From: Hyphomonadaceae bacterium UBA7672
Lineage (GTDB): Bacteria > Pseudomonadota > Alphaproteobacteria > Caulobacterales > Hyphomonadaceae
NCBI GenBank assembly: GCA_002483135.1
Contig: DLHI01000024.1
Span: forward strand, 62,001-126,000
DNA: 64,000 nucleotides
Direction: 5' to 3'
In this document: one piece after another, positions 53,836 through 62,823 of the stretch
Layout: every line of letters begins with the position of its first letter
Position numbering within the stretch: the stretch's first letter is position 1
The notes under the pieces: model-generated
What the model saw: only the letters and a program-made list of their open reading frames with translations
Told to the model about the DNA's origin: nothing
The model's database searches: none
Translations under genes and position numbers: made by a program

Positions 53836-56127
53836 TTGGGGAAGGCGGGCGGCAGCATAATCCGGAAGGGCCACAGTGCGCCGCCGGCGCGACCGCGCGG
53901 CGCCGTCCCGACAGTCATGCTGACGCTGCTGATGATGGCTTTCGGCGGATCCCTCGCCCTCAAGGCTTTTGAGGAGCGCCAGTTTGCCGACAACGCCACC
54001 CTGGTTCAGCAGGCCCGCGAGGCCGAAGCTCTGGCCGGCCACGTCCGCGCCGAACTCGTCGGCCTCCAGGCGCGCATGGAAGGACTGCTCATCACCGGGG
54101 CGTCACTCGAGGCGATCCGTCGCGGCGCCCAGTTCGACGCGGTCAGCGAACGCCCGCCGCCGGAGGGCGTCTGGGCGCAGCTGGTTGATGAAGGCGGCGT
54201 CCGGGTTTTCGCGGAGTCGAAGGGTCGCTTCGTGCAAGGGACGCGCGCAACCGCGGCGCTGATGCCCGAGGCGCGTGATGGGCGCACCTTCTACCTCGTT
54301 TCTTCAGGCTCGATTCCTCTCAACGCACGCTTCGAGTCCGTGGACTTCGAACGCTCCGCCGTCGCCTGTGCTCCGGTGCGCGGCACCGAGGTCGCCGCCT
54401 GCGTGTTCCGTCCGTCGCCGCTGTTGGGCCTGGGCGATATCAACCGAATGGTGATCTACGGGCTGCTGCTCGCGGCGCCGCTTCTGGCGGTGTTCGGGCT
54501 GGTCTCTGTGATCCGCCGCCTCAATCGTGAGAAGGCCGAGATCGAGGCCCGCCTGCCGAGCCCGGCCGTGCTGGAGCAACGACTCTGGACTGGCTTCGAG
54601 GTTGCCGGCGTGATCGGTCTGTGGCGCTGGAACCCGGCGACACAACTGCTCACCATCGGTCCGGAAGGCGCCCAACTTGTTGGCGCGAGTCGCGATGGCG
54701 ACATGACGCTGGACGAGTTCTGCACCGTCATTGCGGAGGAAGACCGCCGCCGCGTACGCCAGTCGTTCGAAGACGCCAGGCGGGGCCAGCAGTTCAACGC
54801 GTCCTTCCTCGGCTCCGGCCCGATGGCCGGCCGCTATTTCGAGATCATCGGGGGTGACGGCGGTACGTTCTTTTCCGGCGCGATCATGAACGTGTCTGAC
54901 CGCATCCAGGCCCAGACCCGATCGCGCCGCGCCGAGGCGCTCGCCCGCACGGCCCTCGACGCCCACCCCGGCCCCTTCGCTGTCTGGAACAACCACAAGC
55001 GCCTGACGCACTGGAACGCAGCCTTCGGTCGCGAGTTCAACCTCGATCGCAGCGTCCTGCAAGCTGGCGCCTCCTATGACCTGGTGATGTCAGAAATCGC
55101 GAAGTTCGTCCGCGTCGAGCGGCCACTTGGCGAGGACGCCAACTCGCGCGAGATGCTGCTGCTCTCTGACGTCTGGATTCGCATTGTCGACAGGCGCACG
55201 GCGACGGATGGCCTCATTACGGTCGGCCTCGACATCACCAACATGAAGCGCCAGGAGACTGTGCTCCAGCGCAGCGAGCGCCGTCTCCGCGCGATGGTGG
55301 AAGAACTCCAGCGCACCAAGGGCCAGGCCCAGGAACTCGCCGAGAAGTACGCGGAAGCCAAGACCCGGGCCGAACGGGCCAGCCAGGCCAAAGGCGCTTT
55401 CCTCGGCAATATGAGCCACGAACTGCGTACGCCGCTGACCCACATCAACGGCTTCGCCGAAATGATCGCGAACGAGATCTACGGCCCGCTCGGCAGCGAG
55501 CGTTACAAGGAATACGCCGAGGACATTGTCGGCGCCGGCAAGCATCTCGAGGAGATGATCAACGATATCCTCGACATGTCGAAGGTCGAGGCGGGAAAGA
55601 TGCGCTTGTCGCCCGCGCTGATCGACCCGGAAGACGCCGTCGATGGCGCGATCAAACTGGCCCGCCGGCGCGCGGCGGATCGCGAAGTCCACCTGGTCTT
55701 TGATCCGGATGATGACCTGCCTGAAATCACAGGCGATCACCGCGCCATCAAGCAGATGACGTTCAACCTGATCACCAACGCCATCAAGTTCACCGACCCG
55801 GGGGGCGAGGTGGTGGTGACGATGACGGTTGAAGGCAAATGGCTGGCTATCCGCGTGCGCGACACCGGCATCGGCATTGCGCCAGAAGACTTGCCCCGCC
55901 TTGCCCAACCATTCGAACAGGTGACAACGCCCGAGGCGAAGGAACGCAATGTCCGCGGCACCGGTCTCGGCCTTGCGCTCACCAAGTCATTCGCTGAAAT
56001 GCACGGCGGCTATCTGACAATCGAGAGCACGCTGGGCGTCGGCACCACAGTGTCCATTTTCCTGCCCGTGACACGCCCAGCAGCGCCGGCCAATGGCCAG
56101 ACGCCCCCGGTGCTTGCGAACGCCTGA
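53836..56127 (+). CDS. PAS-containing sensor histidine kinase
   Basis: 763 residues from a TTG at 53836 (GAGGG about 9 bp away); an ATG at 53917 is an alternative start. There are two membrane segments (MLTLLMMAFGG near 28-45 and MVIYGLLLAAPLLAVFG near 203-220) flanking a periplasmic part, then PAS regions (260-470), a coiled coil, and HisKA with H528 in SHELRTPL. The HATPase boxes NLITNAIKF, DTGIGI and GTGLGLALT are intact. It resembles the PleC/DivJ type, but without sequence comparison I do not assign it. Confidence 0.92.
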   Translation: MGKAGGSIIRKGHSAPPARPRGAVPTVMLTLLMMAFGGSLALKAFEERQFADNATLVQQAREAEALAGHVRAELVGLQARMEGLLITGASLEAIRRGAQFDAVSERPPPEGVWAQLVDEGGVRVFAESKGRFVQGTRATAALMPEARDGRTFYLVSSGSIPLNARFESVDFERSAVACAPVRGTEVAACVFRPSPLLGLGDINRMVIYGLLLAAPLLAVFGLVSVIRRLNREKAEIEARLPSPAVLEQRLWTGFEVAGVIGLWRWNPATQLLTIGPEGAQLVGASRDGDMTLDEFCTVIAEEDRRRVRQSFEDARRGQQFNASFLGSGPMAGRYFEIIGGDGGTFFSGAIMNVSDRIQAQTRSRRAEALARTALDAHPGPFAVWNNHKRLTHWNAAFGREFNLDRSVLQAGASYDLVMSEIAKFVRVERPLGEDANSREMLLLSDVWIRIVDRRTATDGLITVGLDITNMKRQETVLQRSERRLRAMVEELQRTKGQAQELAEKYAEAKTRAERASQAKGAFLGNMSHELRTPLTHINGFAEMIANEIYGPLGSERYKEYAEDIVGAGKHLEEMINDILDMSKVEAGKMRLSPALIDPEDAVDGAIKLARRRAADREVHLVFDPDDDLPEITGDHRAIKQMTFNLITNAIKFTDPGGEVVVTMTVEGKWLAIRVRDTGIGIAPEDLPRLAQPFEQVTTPEAKERNVRGTGLGLALTKSFAEMHGGYLTIESTLGVGTTVSIFLPVTRPAAPANGQTPPVLANA

Positions 56128-56133
56128 GATACC

Positions 56134-56673
56134 CTAATTGCCCGGTGCTGCAGCAGGCGCAGGTTCCGCTGGCGCGCCGACCGGTCGCTGCGCATGCCTG
56201 TCGGCGCGCTGCATGCGTGCATTGAACGGCGTCAGCAGACCGGTGGCCGCCGTGGCGCGCGCCAGTGGCGGCATCTGCCCGAGGTGGCTGATCAGGATAT
56301 CTTCAGCGGTGCTCTGCAGCTTCTTCTCGCGCATCTGAAAGATGGCGACGGCGTCTCGCAGCCGGGCCTCGTCGAACGGCTCGGCCAGCGCAGCATCGTA
56401 CACTGTCTTGCCCGCCTCGCTGAGACGGCGGCGTTCATCTCCGTTGGCGACCCAGAACTCACGCAGCTGACGGCCGAGTTCATCCTGATCGGCTTTGGGC
56501 AACTGTTCCCAGGCGGCGGCTACCACGTCTGAGGTCGGACCATAGCGCTCCAGCTGCATCTGCACTGTCGGTTGTTCGGGCCTCGGCGTCAGCCAGCGGC
56601 CGACGACAATGCCGACCAGCGCGGCGTTCAGCGCCAGCGATCCGATGAGTGCGATTGTGAGCTTGGAGGCCAT
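56134..56673 (-). CDS. Periplasmic heavy-metal sensor/CpxP-like protein
   Basis: 179 residues. An N-terminal membrane anchor (IALIGSLALNAALVGIVVG) is followed by a periplasmic helical domain with ERRRLSEAGKTVYDAALAEP and FDEARLRDAVAIFQMREK, like the CnrX/CpxP-type metal-sensor fold. The end is Pro/Ala-rich. It lies 7 bp after the anti-sigma gene. In such systems the sensor acts on the anti-sigma factor. Confidence 0.72.
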   Translation of the reverse strand: MASKLTIALIGSLALNAALVGIVVGRWLTPRPEQPTVQMQLERYGPTSDVVAAAWEQLPKADQDELGRQLREFWVANGDERRRLSEAGKTVYDAALAEPFDEARLRDAVAIFQMREKKLQSTAEDILISHLGQMPPLARATAATGLLTPFNARMQRADRHAQRPVGAPAEPAPAAAPGN

Positions 56674-56680
56674 TCCGGTT

Positions 56681-57130
56681 TCAGCGCTCAGCGTCGTTCA
56701 TGGCGGTGAGAAACATGGCGCCCGCTCCGCCGCTGGCGACAGTCAGGATGGTCGCGTAGTCCTGGCCTGCCGTTGTATCCGGCTCGCCCGCATATCCGAC
56801 CGCAAGCCCAAGCGCGAGCGAGGCCGCCAGCGCGCCGCCGGTCGCCCACCTTGGAACATTGAACCGGCCGAACAGATCGAGCGGCCTGCGCACGCTGCGA
56901 CGGACATGCGACGAGCCGAGGACGGCCATCTCCAGCGAGATAGACGGCGGAACATCCTTCTCCAGCGCCAGCAGGTGATCGAAGCTGCGCTCGCTTTCCC
57001 AGACATCCTTCACGCGATGCGACGCGCCATCGAGAAACACCTCGGCGTGCGTGCGCTCGTCCTCGGGCCAGCGCGCGAGGTCTGCGCCGTAGGCCGCCAG
57101 CAATTCCATGAAACGCGCTTCGTTCATCAC
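56681..57130 (-). CDS. Anti-sigma factor-like membrane protein
   Basis: 149 residues. The N-terminus (ARFMELLAAYGADLARWPE) is a short helical domain without the ZAS zinc cysteines. One membrane segment (WATGGALAASLALGLAVGYAG) near 95-113 crosses to a small periplasmic tail. The ECF sigma gene upstream ends 5 bp before it and the sensor gene follows by 7 bp. The membership in the ECF trio gives the role. Confidence 0.7.
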   Translation of the reverse strand: MMNEARFMELLAAYGADLARWPEDERTHAEVFLDGASHRVKDVWESERSFDHLLALEKDVPPSISLEMAVLGSSHVRRSVRRPLDLFGRFNVPRWATGGALAASLALGLAVGYAGEPDTTAGQDYATILTVASGGAGAMFLTAMNDAER

Positions 57131-57135
57131 ATGCC

Positions 57136-57702
57136 TCAGCCGGTCTCGATACCACTAAGGAGATCCGCACGTTCGGCCGACAGGGCCGTCTTAAGCGATC
57201 TCCGCGCCCGCGAAAGCAGGCTTTCCAGTGCATCAACGCTGACGCCAATGATCTCGGCCGCCTCGATGTTTGTCCTGTCCTGATAGTAGCAGAGCACCAG
57301 CGCCGCCCGCTGCCGCTCCGGCAGGGTTTGCAGCGCGTCGCGTACGCGGTCGCGGCGTTGACGGTCATCCAGCGCCCGTGTCGCCGAGGCGCGAACGTCC
57401 GGCATTTCGGGCGTCACTTCGCCGCCGTTCCGTACATTGCGACGCAACCTGTCGAGGCAGAGGTTCATGGCGACCCTGTGCATCCACGTTTCGAACTTTG
57501 CCTGGCCCGGCTTCCATGTTGCAGCATGGCGCCAGACCCGCAGGAAGACCTCCTGCGCAACGTCCTCGGCCTCCGCAGCGTCGCCCAGCATTCGGCGTGC
57601 GAGGCCGACCATCCGCGGCAGGTGGCGGCGCACGAGTTCGGCTGCGGCGCGGCTATCCCCGGCGCCGACGCGACTGACCAGATCCTCGTCCGGATCCCGC
57701 AT
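57136..57702 (-). CDS. ECF-type RNA polymerase sigma factor
   Basis: 188 residues. Region 2 is DPDEDLVSRVGAGDSRAAAELV through LGDAAEAEDVAQEVFLRVWR, and region 4 is DALQTLPERQRAALVLCYYQ with a helix-turn-helix EAAEIIGVSVDALESLL. The start is taken as the ATG at 57702; a GTG at 57756 would add 18 residues. The gene leads a trio with an anti-sigma factor and a CpxP-like protein, as in cnr-type regulation. No metal-export gene is nearby. Confidence 0.92.
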   Translation of the reverse strand: MRDPDEDLVSRVGAGDSRAAAELVRRHLPRMVGLARRMLGDAAEAEDVAQEVFLRVWRHAATWKPGQAKFETWMHRVAMNLCLDRLRRNVRNGGEVTPEMPDVRASATRALDDRQRRDRVRDALQTLPERQRAALVLCYYQDRTNIEAAEIIGVSVDALESLLSRARRSLKTALSAERADLLSGIETG

Positions 57703-57870
57703 GGCAGGGACACCAACTCCGAGATATCGCCTCGTGCCGTTGCGTACGTCGCGCACAAGACCGAACCATGCCTCATCTTATGCATCCTGCGCCGGCGTTT
57801 GCCGAGGGCCGGCTGCTGTCGAAACGGAAGCGCCAAAAGGGGGCGACCAGCCGCAAAATCGGCCTGTGAT

Positions 57871-60708
57871 TCAAACGCCATCGCCGGCCCCTTCCGTCGT
57901 TAGCGGGCCCAGTTTTCGGGTTCGCAGGGCTGCAATCTGATCCTGCAATTCTCCTAGCCGAACCACCAGGCCCGGAAAATCCTTGAATCCCAGATGCTTG
58001 GCCAACCATGTCTTGAGGCCGTCCGACGCCGCATCCGGCTCGAACCGGTCGCCCGCCGCGATGCGCAGCGCCTGCTGGAGGTTGAGCTGGAGCGACAGCC
58101 CGTCGATGAGCAGGGCCGCCTCGCCCGCGGAAAAGTGACCGGCGGCGGCCAGCGCCTTGATTGCGCCGAGCGATCCCGGCTGCACCGCCCCGGGCGTTCG
58201 CGCCGCAGCCATCAGGATGGCGTGCTGCGTCAGGAACTCGATATCGACCAATCCGCCGGGGGCGAGCTTCACATCCCACATCGAGCGCGGTTTGCGCTCG
58301 CGCGCCATCCGGCGGCGCATGTCGGCGACATCCTCGGTGATCTTCGGGTCAGTGCTTCTGGCCTGCAGAGCCCGCCGCGCCGTCTCCACGATCCGCCTGC
58401 CTAGATCCGCATCGCCAGCAACCGGCCTGATCCGCGTCAAGGCCATGAACTCCCATGTCCACGCCTCCTCACGATAATAGCGCTCGAACGACGACATGCG
58501 GACGGCAACCGGCCCGGCGCGGCCCGATGGCCTCAGCTGCATGTCCACTTCGTAAAGCAGCCCTTCGCCGGTGGGAGCTGACAGCGCCGCGATCAGCCTT
58601 TGCACAAAGCGCGTTGCCAGCTGGACGCTGCCATCGTCTGCCGGCTCATAGACCAGCATGAGATCGAGATCAGACGTGGCGGTCAGTTCACGCCCGCCAA
58701 ACTTGCCCAGCGCACATACGGACCATTTGCCGATGTCTGTCGCCTGTTTCGCCAGGACTTCGCGTTCGCAAACCTCCGCAAGTCCGCCGACGCAAGCGTC
58801 AGCCAGATCGGCATAGGCAATGCCCGCCTCCGTGGCGCCGATCGCACCGCGCAGAAGCTGGTAGCCGATCCGAAACGCCTCCTCGCGATGGAAACGACGC
58901 GCGGCGTTGAGCTTGCCCTCGAAACCATCTTCGCGGTCAAGCAATGCCTCCAGACGAACCGCGCGCGAACCTGTGGCATCCAAATGGGCTGGCGTGCTGA
59001 AAGACCGCTCCAGCATTGCCTCCATGAGCGCGGGCCTGCGCGCGAGGTCCGCGGCGAGCTTCGGCGCAAACGCCATGGTCTGGATCACGTCCCGCGTCAG
59101 CGCGGGTTCGGCCAGCATCAGCGACATCACCTGCACGCCGGAATTCAGCCCCGAGAAAAACTCGCGGAACCTCTCGAATGCGATATCCGGCTCACCCGCC
59201 TTCGACATGGCTTCCAGCAGGCGCGGCCCCAGCGAAGTGAGCAGTTGCTGCGCACGGGCGGAGCGTGTGGCGGGAATGGACCCGCGATGCCATTGCTGGA
59301 ATGTGTGGATGACCTGCGAGGGCTGGCTGAACCCCAGCGCCGTAAGCGTTGCGACGGTTCCGGGATCATCGTCAACACCTGTAAAGACGAGGTTTCCCGC
59401 CTCGCCTGACAACCGCTCCTCGGCCGCAAACAGATCCGAGTAGACGCCATGCACCCGCTCGCGCGTGCGCGAGATATCCGCCTCGAAACTCGCCAGCTCG
59501 GTCTGTCCGCACAATCGCGCGACGGCGGCGCGTTTCTCGGCCGCCACGGGAATCCGGTGCGTCTGCTCATCGTTCAGCATCTGCACGCGATGCTCGACGC
59601 TGCGCAGGTAGTCATACGCGCGGCAGAGATCATCCGCGACCGCCGGATCAACGATGGCGGCGTCGCTCATCAGCCTCAGCGCAGACTTCGTCCCGGGCGC
59701 CCGCAGCTCGGGTCTGCGGCCACCGAGGATGAGCTGCTGGACCTGCGTGAAGAATTCGATCTCGCGAATACCGCCACGACCCAGCTTCACGTCGAAATCG
59801 AGCGAGGCCAATTCGGCGTGGCCGCCATGGGCATGGATCTGGCGCTTGATCGAATGAATGTCAGCGATGGCCCAGTAATCGAGATGCCGCCGCCAGACAT
59901 AGGGCTGCAACTCGGCAAGGTAGGCATTGCCAGCGGCCACATCGCCCGCACAGACGCGCGCCTTGATATGCGCCATCCGCTCCCAGTTCTGACCGACGCT
60001 CTCGTAGTAACCCGTCGCGAACTGCGTCGAGATTGCAGGACTCGTCGATGCAGGATCGGGGCGTAGTCGCAGGTCCGTGCGAAAGACATACCCGTCGGCA
60101 GTACGTTCTTCGAGAATGCGCACAAGGTCGCGCGTCAGCCGCGTCATGCCCTCCTTCACCCGTGGGCCCTGCACGGGAAGCATGTCGAGATCGAACAACA
60201 CGATCAGGTCAATGTCGCTGGAATAGTTGAGCTCGTGAGCCCCCATCTTGCCCATGGCGAGCACGAAGAGACCAGGCATCTCGTCGCTATCGCGCGTCTC
60301 GCCCAGATGGCCCGACGCCCACGATGCCCGGATGGCAAGCCTTAGAGCCGCTTGTGTCGCCATGTCCGCCAGTTGTGTAAGACGGCCCACCACCTCATCG
60401 AGCGGCCATAGACCAGCGAGATCGGCGATGGAAATCGCGAACTGCGCGGCCTCTTTCGCGCGACGCATCTCCCGCATCGGCGCGTCAAGCGGCCCCGCCA
60501 TCGCGCCCGCCGCGCACATGGCCGCAACGGCGTCGTCGAGCACAGGCCCCGGTCCCGACGCCAGGATTGCAGCCACGACCTCCGGCCGCCGCGCTGAAAT
60601 GCGCGCCAGATGATCCGACAACGCAGGGGCCTGGTCGATGACGGCCTGCACATCGCCTACGACGCCCGTGAACGGCGCAATCGCGAGAGTATCGAGGGAT
60701 GTGGGCAT
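57871..60708 (-). CDS. glnE: Bifunctional glutamine synthetase adenylyltransferase/deadenylylase
   Basis: 945 residues, with two nucleotidyltransferase domains. The first has GKMGAHELNYSSDIDLIVLFD and the second GKFGGRELTATSDLDLMLVY (G-G/A-R/H-E-L-[TN]...SD-D-L). Each has a linked helical GlnD-type domain. It adenylylates or deadenylylates glutamine synthetase in nitrogen control. The start at 60708 (MPTSLDTLAIAPF) avoids the overlap with the upstream kinase that the longer frame to 60813 would give. It is last in the degP-RR-HK-glnE run. Confidence 0.96.
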   Translation of the reverse strand: MPTSLDTLAIAPFTGVVGDVQAVIDQAPALSDHLARISARRPEVVAAILASGPGPVLDDAVAAMCAAGAMAGPLDAPMREMRRAKEAAQFAISIADLAGLWPLDEVVGRLTQLADMATQAALRLAIRASWASGHLGETRDSDEMPGLFVLAMGKMGAHELNYSSDIDLIVLFDLDMLPVQGPRVKEGMTRLTRDLVRILEERTADGYVFRTDLRLRPDPASTSPAISTQFATGYYESVGQNWERMAHIKARVCAGDVAAGNAYLAELQPYVWRRHLDYWAIADIHSIKRQIHAHGGHAELASLDFDVKLGRGGIREIEFFTQVQQLILGGRRPELRAPGTKSALRLMSDAAIVDPAVADDLCRAYDYLRSVEHRVQMLNDEQTHRIPVAAEKRAAVARLCGQTELASFEADISRTRERVHGVYSDLFAAEERLSGEAGNLVFTGVDDDPGTVATLTALGFSQPSQVIHTFQQWHRGSIPATRSARAQQLLTSLGPRLLEAMSKAGEPDIAFERFREFFSGLNSGVQVMSLMLAEPALTRDVIQTMAFAPKLAADLARRPALMEAMLERSFSTPAHLDATGSRAVRLEALLDREDGFEGKLNAARRFHREEAFRIGYQLLRGAIGATEAGIAYADLADACVGGLAEVCEREVLAKQATDIGKWSVCALGKFGGRELTATSDLDLMLVYEPADDGSVQLATRFVQRLIAALSAPTGEGLLYEVDMQLRPSGRAGPVAVRMSSFERYYREEAWTWEFMALTRIRPVAGDADLGRRIVETARRALQARSTDPKITEDVADMRRRMARERKPRSMWDVKLAPGGLVDIEFLTQHAILMAAARTPGAVQPGSLGAIKALAAAGHFSAGEAALLIDGLSLQLNLQQALRIAAGDRFEPDAASDGLKTWLAKHLGFKDFPGLVVRLGELQDQIAALRTRKLGPLTTEGAGDGV

Positions 60709-60745
60709 AAGGCGTGGCCCTGCGTGGGGATCGAGGATTCGCGCG

Positions 60746-62137
60746 TCAGGCTGACGGCAGGATGAGGCGCGCCGCAAGCCCCGCGTTCGGCGGCGCACCC
60801 CCGGCCGAGTCAAGCATCAGCCGCCCCCGATGAGCTTCAGCCACTGCCAGCACGAGGCTGAGGCCCAGACCGCTACCGGGCAGGCTGCGTGATTGTTCCA
60901 GGCGAACAAAGCGCTCGACAGCGCGATCACGGTCCTCGGGCGGGATGCCGGGGCCGGAATCGCTCACAGCCACTTCGGCTTCCCCGCCGGGCAAACGTCG
61001 GACCGACAGCGTCACCGAGCCGCCTTCGGGCGTGTACTTCACGGCATTGTCCAGAAGGTTGGAGAGCGCCTGCGCGATGAGATCGCGATCGGCCTGCACG
61101 AACAGCTCGCCCCCCGGCAGATAGCTGAACGTCAGGTTCTTCTCCTCGCACGCAGGCTGGTAAAGCTCAGCCAACTCGTCCGTGATGCCGGTGACGTTTA
61201 TCCGCCTGAACGAGCCCGTTGCGCCAGCCTGCACGCGTGAGAGGCGCAGCACCGCGTTGAACGTATCGAGCACGCCATCGACCTCCTCGATTGACTTGGT
61301 CAGGGCCGCGCGCTGGCCATCAACCTTGTCCTCCCGCAGCCCGCCCTCCAGCCGGTTTCGCAGGCGCGTGAGCGGAGAGCGCAGATCGTGCGCGATGGAA
61401 TCACCCGCCGATCGCGAGGAAATCACCAACCGCTCCAGCTTCGACAGCATGGCGTTGAGTTGCTCGGAAAGCCGGTCGAACTCATCGCCCGACCCGTCAA
61501 CCGGGGCCCGGCGCGTCAGATCGCCGGCCATGACTTCCTCGGCCGTGCGGGCGAGTTGTTCGGCGCGCTGGGCGGCGGACCGCGAGATCACGACGCCGCC
61601 GATAAGTGACAAGACAAAGCCGACTACGGCCGAACGCCACACCACCTCCGTGATACGCCGGTTCATCTCGCCCAGCTGTCCGACATCGTAGGCCACCATC
61701 AGCACGCCGCCTCCCGCCAGCCGCGAGATGCGCCCCTGTGCGGACCGCCGGACTGGCCGTCCGTTGGTGTCGCGCACTTCGTAGTCGAAATTGACGTCGA
61801 CAACTTGCGTCTCGGGCGCCGGTGCGGGAAGGAAATCGAAGTCCCCGGCCGACTTCTGGCCCGTGCTGTCCTGCAGCAGGTAGAAGAACTTGCCGCGCGC
61901 GCCGGACCGTTCGGTCACGGCCTGATTGAGCCTGTCAAAGCCGCCACGGTTCGCCGCCGAGAGTTCCTGGAACTCCGCGTTCAACTCAGCCTCGGCCTGC
62001 CGGCTGAGGTGTCCCGCAGTCTCGTAATAGAGGTAGGCCAGCAGGGACGCCGAAAACAGGATGAAGATCGAGGCGTGCAGCAGCGCCAGCCGGAACGTTG
62101 TCGTCCGGACCAGCGCCGGCAGGCGGCCGATCTTCAT
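60746..62137 (-). CDS. Sensor histidine kinase (HAMP type)
   Basis: 463 residues. Two membrane segments (about 15-36 and 168-190) flank a periplasmic sensor region of about 130 residues, then HAMP, HisKA with the phospho-His in SIAHDLRSPL and the HATPase boxes LLDNAVKYTPEGG, DSGPGIP and GSGLGLSLV. It follows the response regulator gene by 11 bp, so the two form a system. The signal is unknown. Confidence 0.93.
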   Translation of the reverse strand: MKIGRLPALVRTTTFRLALLHASIFILFSASLLAYLYYETAGHLSRQAEAELNAEFQELSAANRGGFDRLNQAVTERSGARGKFFYLLQDSTGQKSAGDFDFLPAPAPETQVVDVNFDYEVRDTNGRPVRRSAQGRISRLAGGGVLMVAYDVGQLGEMNRRITEVVWRSAVVGFVLSLIGGVVISRSAAQRAEQLARTAEEVMAGDLTRRAPVDGSGDEFDRLSEQLNAMLSKLERLVISSRSAGDSIAHDLRSPLTRLRNRLEGGLREDKVDGQRAALTKSIEEVDGVLDTFNAVLRLSRVQAGATGSFRRINVTGITDELAELYQPACEEKNLTFSYLPGGELFVQADRDLIAQALSNLLDNAVKYTPEGGSVTLSVRRLPGGEAEVAVSDSGPGIPPEDRDRAVERFVRLEQSRSLPGSGLGLSLVLAVAEAHRGRLMLDSAGGAPPNAGLAARLILPSA

Positions 62138-62148
62138 GGCTCAGCGCT

Positions 62149-62820
62149 TCATGCTTCGAGACGATAGCCCGCGCCGCGCACGGTGTGCAGCAGGGGTTTC
62201 TCGAAGTCCTTGTCGATCTTCCCGCGCAGGCGCGACACGTGAACGTCGATCACGTTGGTCTGGGGATCGAAGTGATAATCCCACACCTTCTCGAGCAGCA
62301 TGGTCCGCGTCACCACCTGACCGGCATGGCGCATGAGGAATTCCAGCAGGCGGAACTCGCGCGGCTGGAGGTCGATCTTCTGCCCATCGCGATGGACTGT
62401 GCGCGCGAGCAGATCCATCTCCAGTCCGCCCACCGTCAGACGCGTCGTCGGAATGTCGCCCGTCGCACGGCGGCCGAGGGCTTCGACACGCGCCACAAGC
62501 TCGCTCGGCGCGTAAGGCTTCACCAGATAGTCGTCACCGCCGGCCTGCAACCCCTCGACGCGATGATCCACCTCGCCCAGCGCCGACAGGAACAGCGCGG
62601 GCGCCCGCCCGCCCGCGTCCCGATAGCGCTTGAGCAATTCCAGGCCGTCAATGCCCGGAAGCATGCGATCGACAACCATGGCGTCGTAGTCGCCCGACCG
62701 CGCCTGGCTGAGACCGGACTCGCCATCCCCGCAGACATCGACCGAATGGCCCGCCTCGCCGAGAACTCGTTTGACGAAGGCGGCGGCGTCCGCGTCGTCC
62801 TCGATGACGATGACCTTCAT
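62149..62820 (-). CDS. OmpR/PhoB-family response regulator
   Basis: 223 residues. Receiver with E7-D8-D9, phosphoacceptor D51 in MVVDRMLPG, and K101 in VKPYAPSEL; the C-terminal winged helix (125-223) has RTVHRDGQKIDLQPREFRL and TNVIDVHVSRLRGKID. It lies 3 bp after the protease gene and 11 bp before the kinase gene. In this setting it may control envelope stress genes such as degP; that is inference. Confidence 0.94.
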   Translation of the reverse strand: MKVIVIEDDADAAAFVKRVLGEAGHSVDVCGDGESGLSQARSGDYDAMVVDRMLPGIDGLELLKRYRDAGGRAPALFLSALGEVDHRVEGLQAGGDDYLVKPYAPSELVARVEALGRRATGDIPTTRLTVGGLEMDLLARTVHRDGQKIDLQPREFRLLEFLMRHAGQVVTRTMLLEKVWDYHFDPQTNVIDVHVSRLRGKIDKDFEKPLLHTVRGAGYRLEA

Positions 62821-62823
62821 GGA

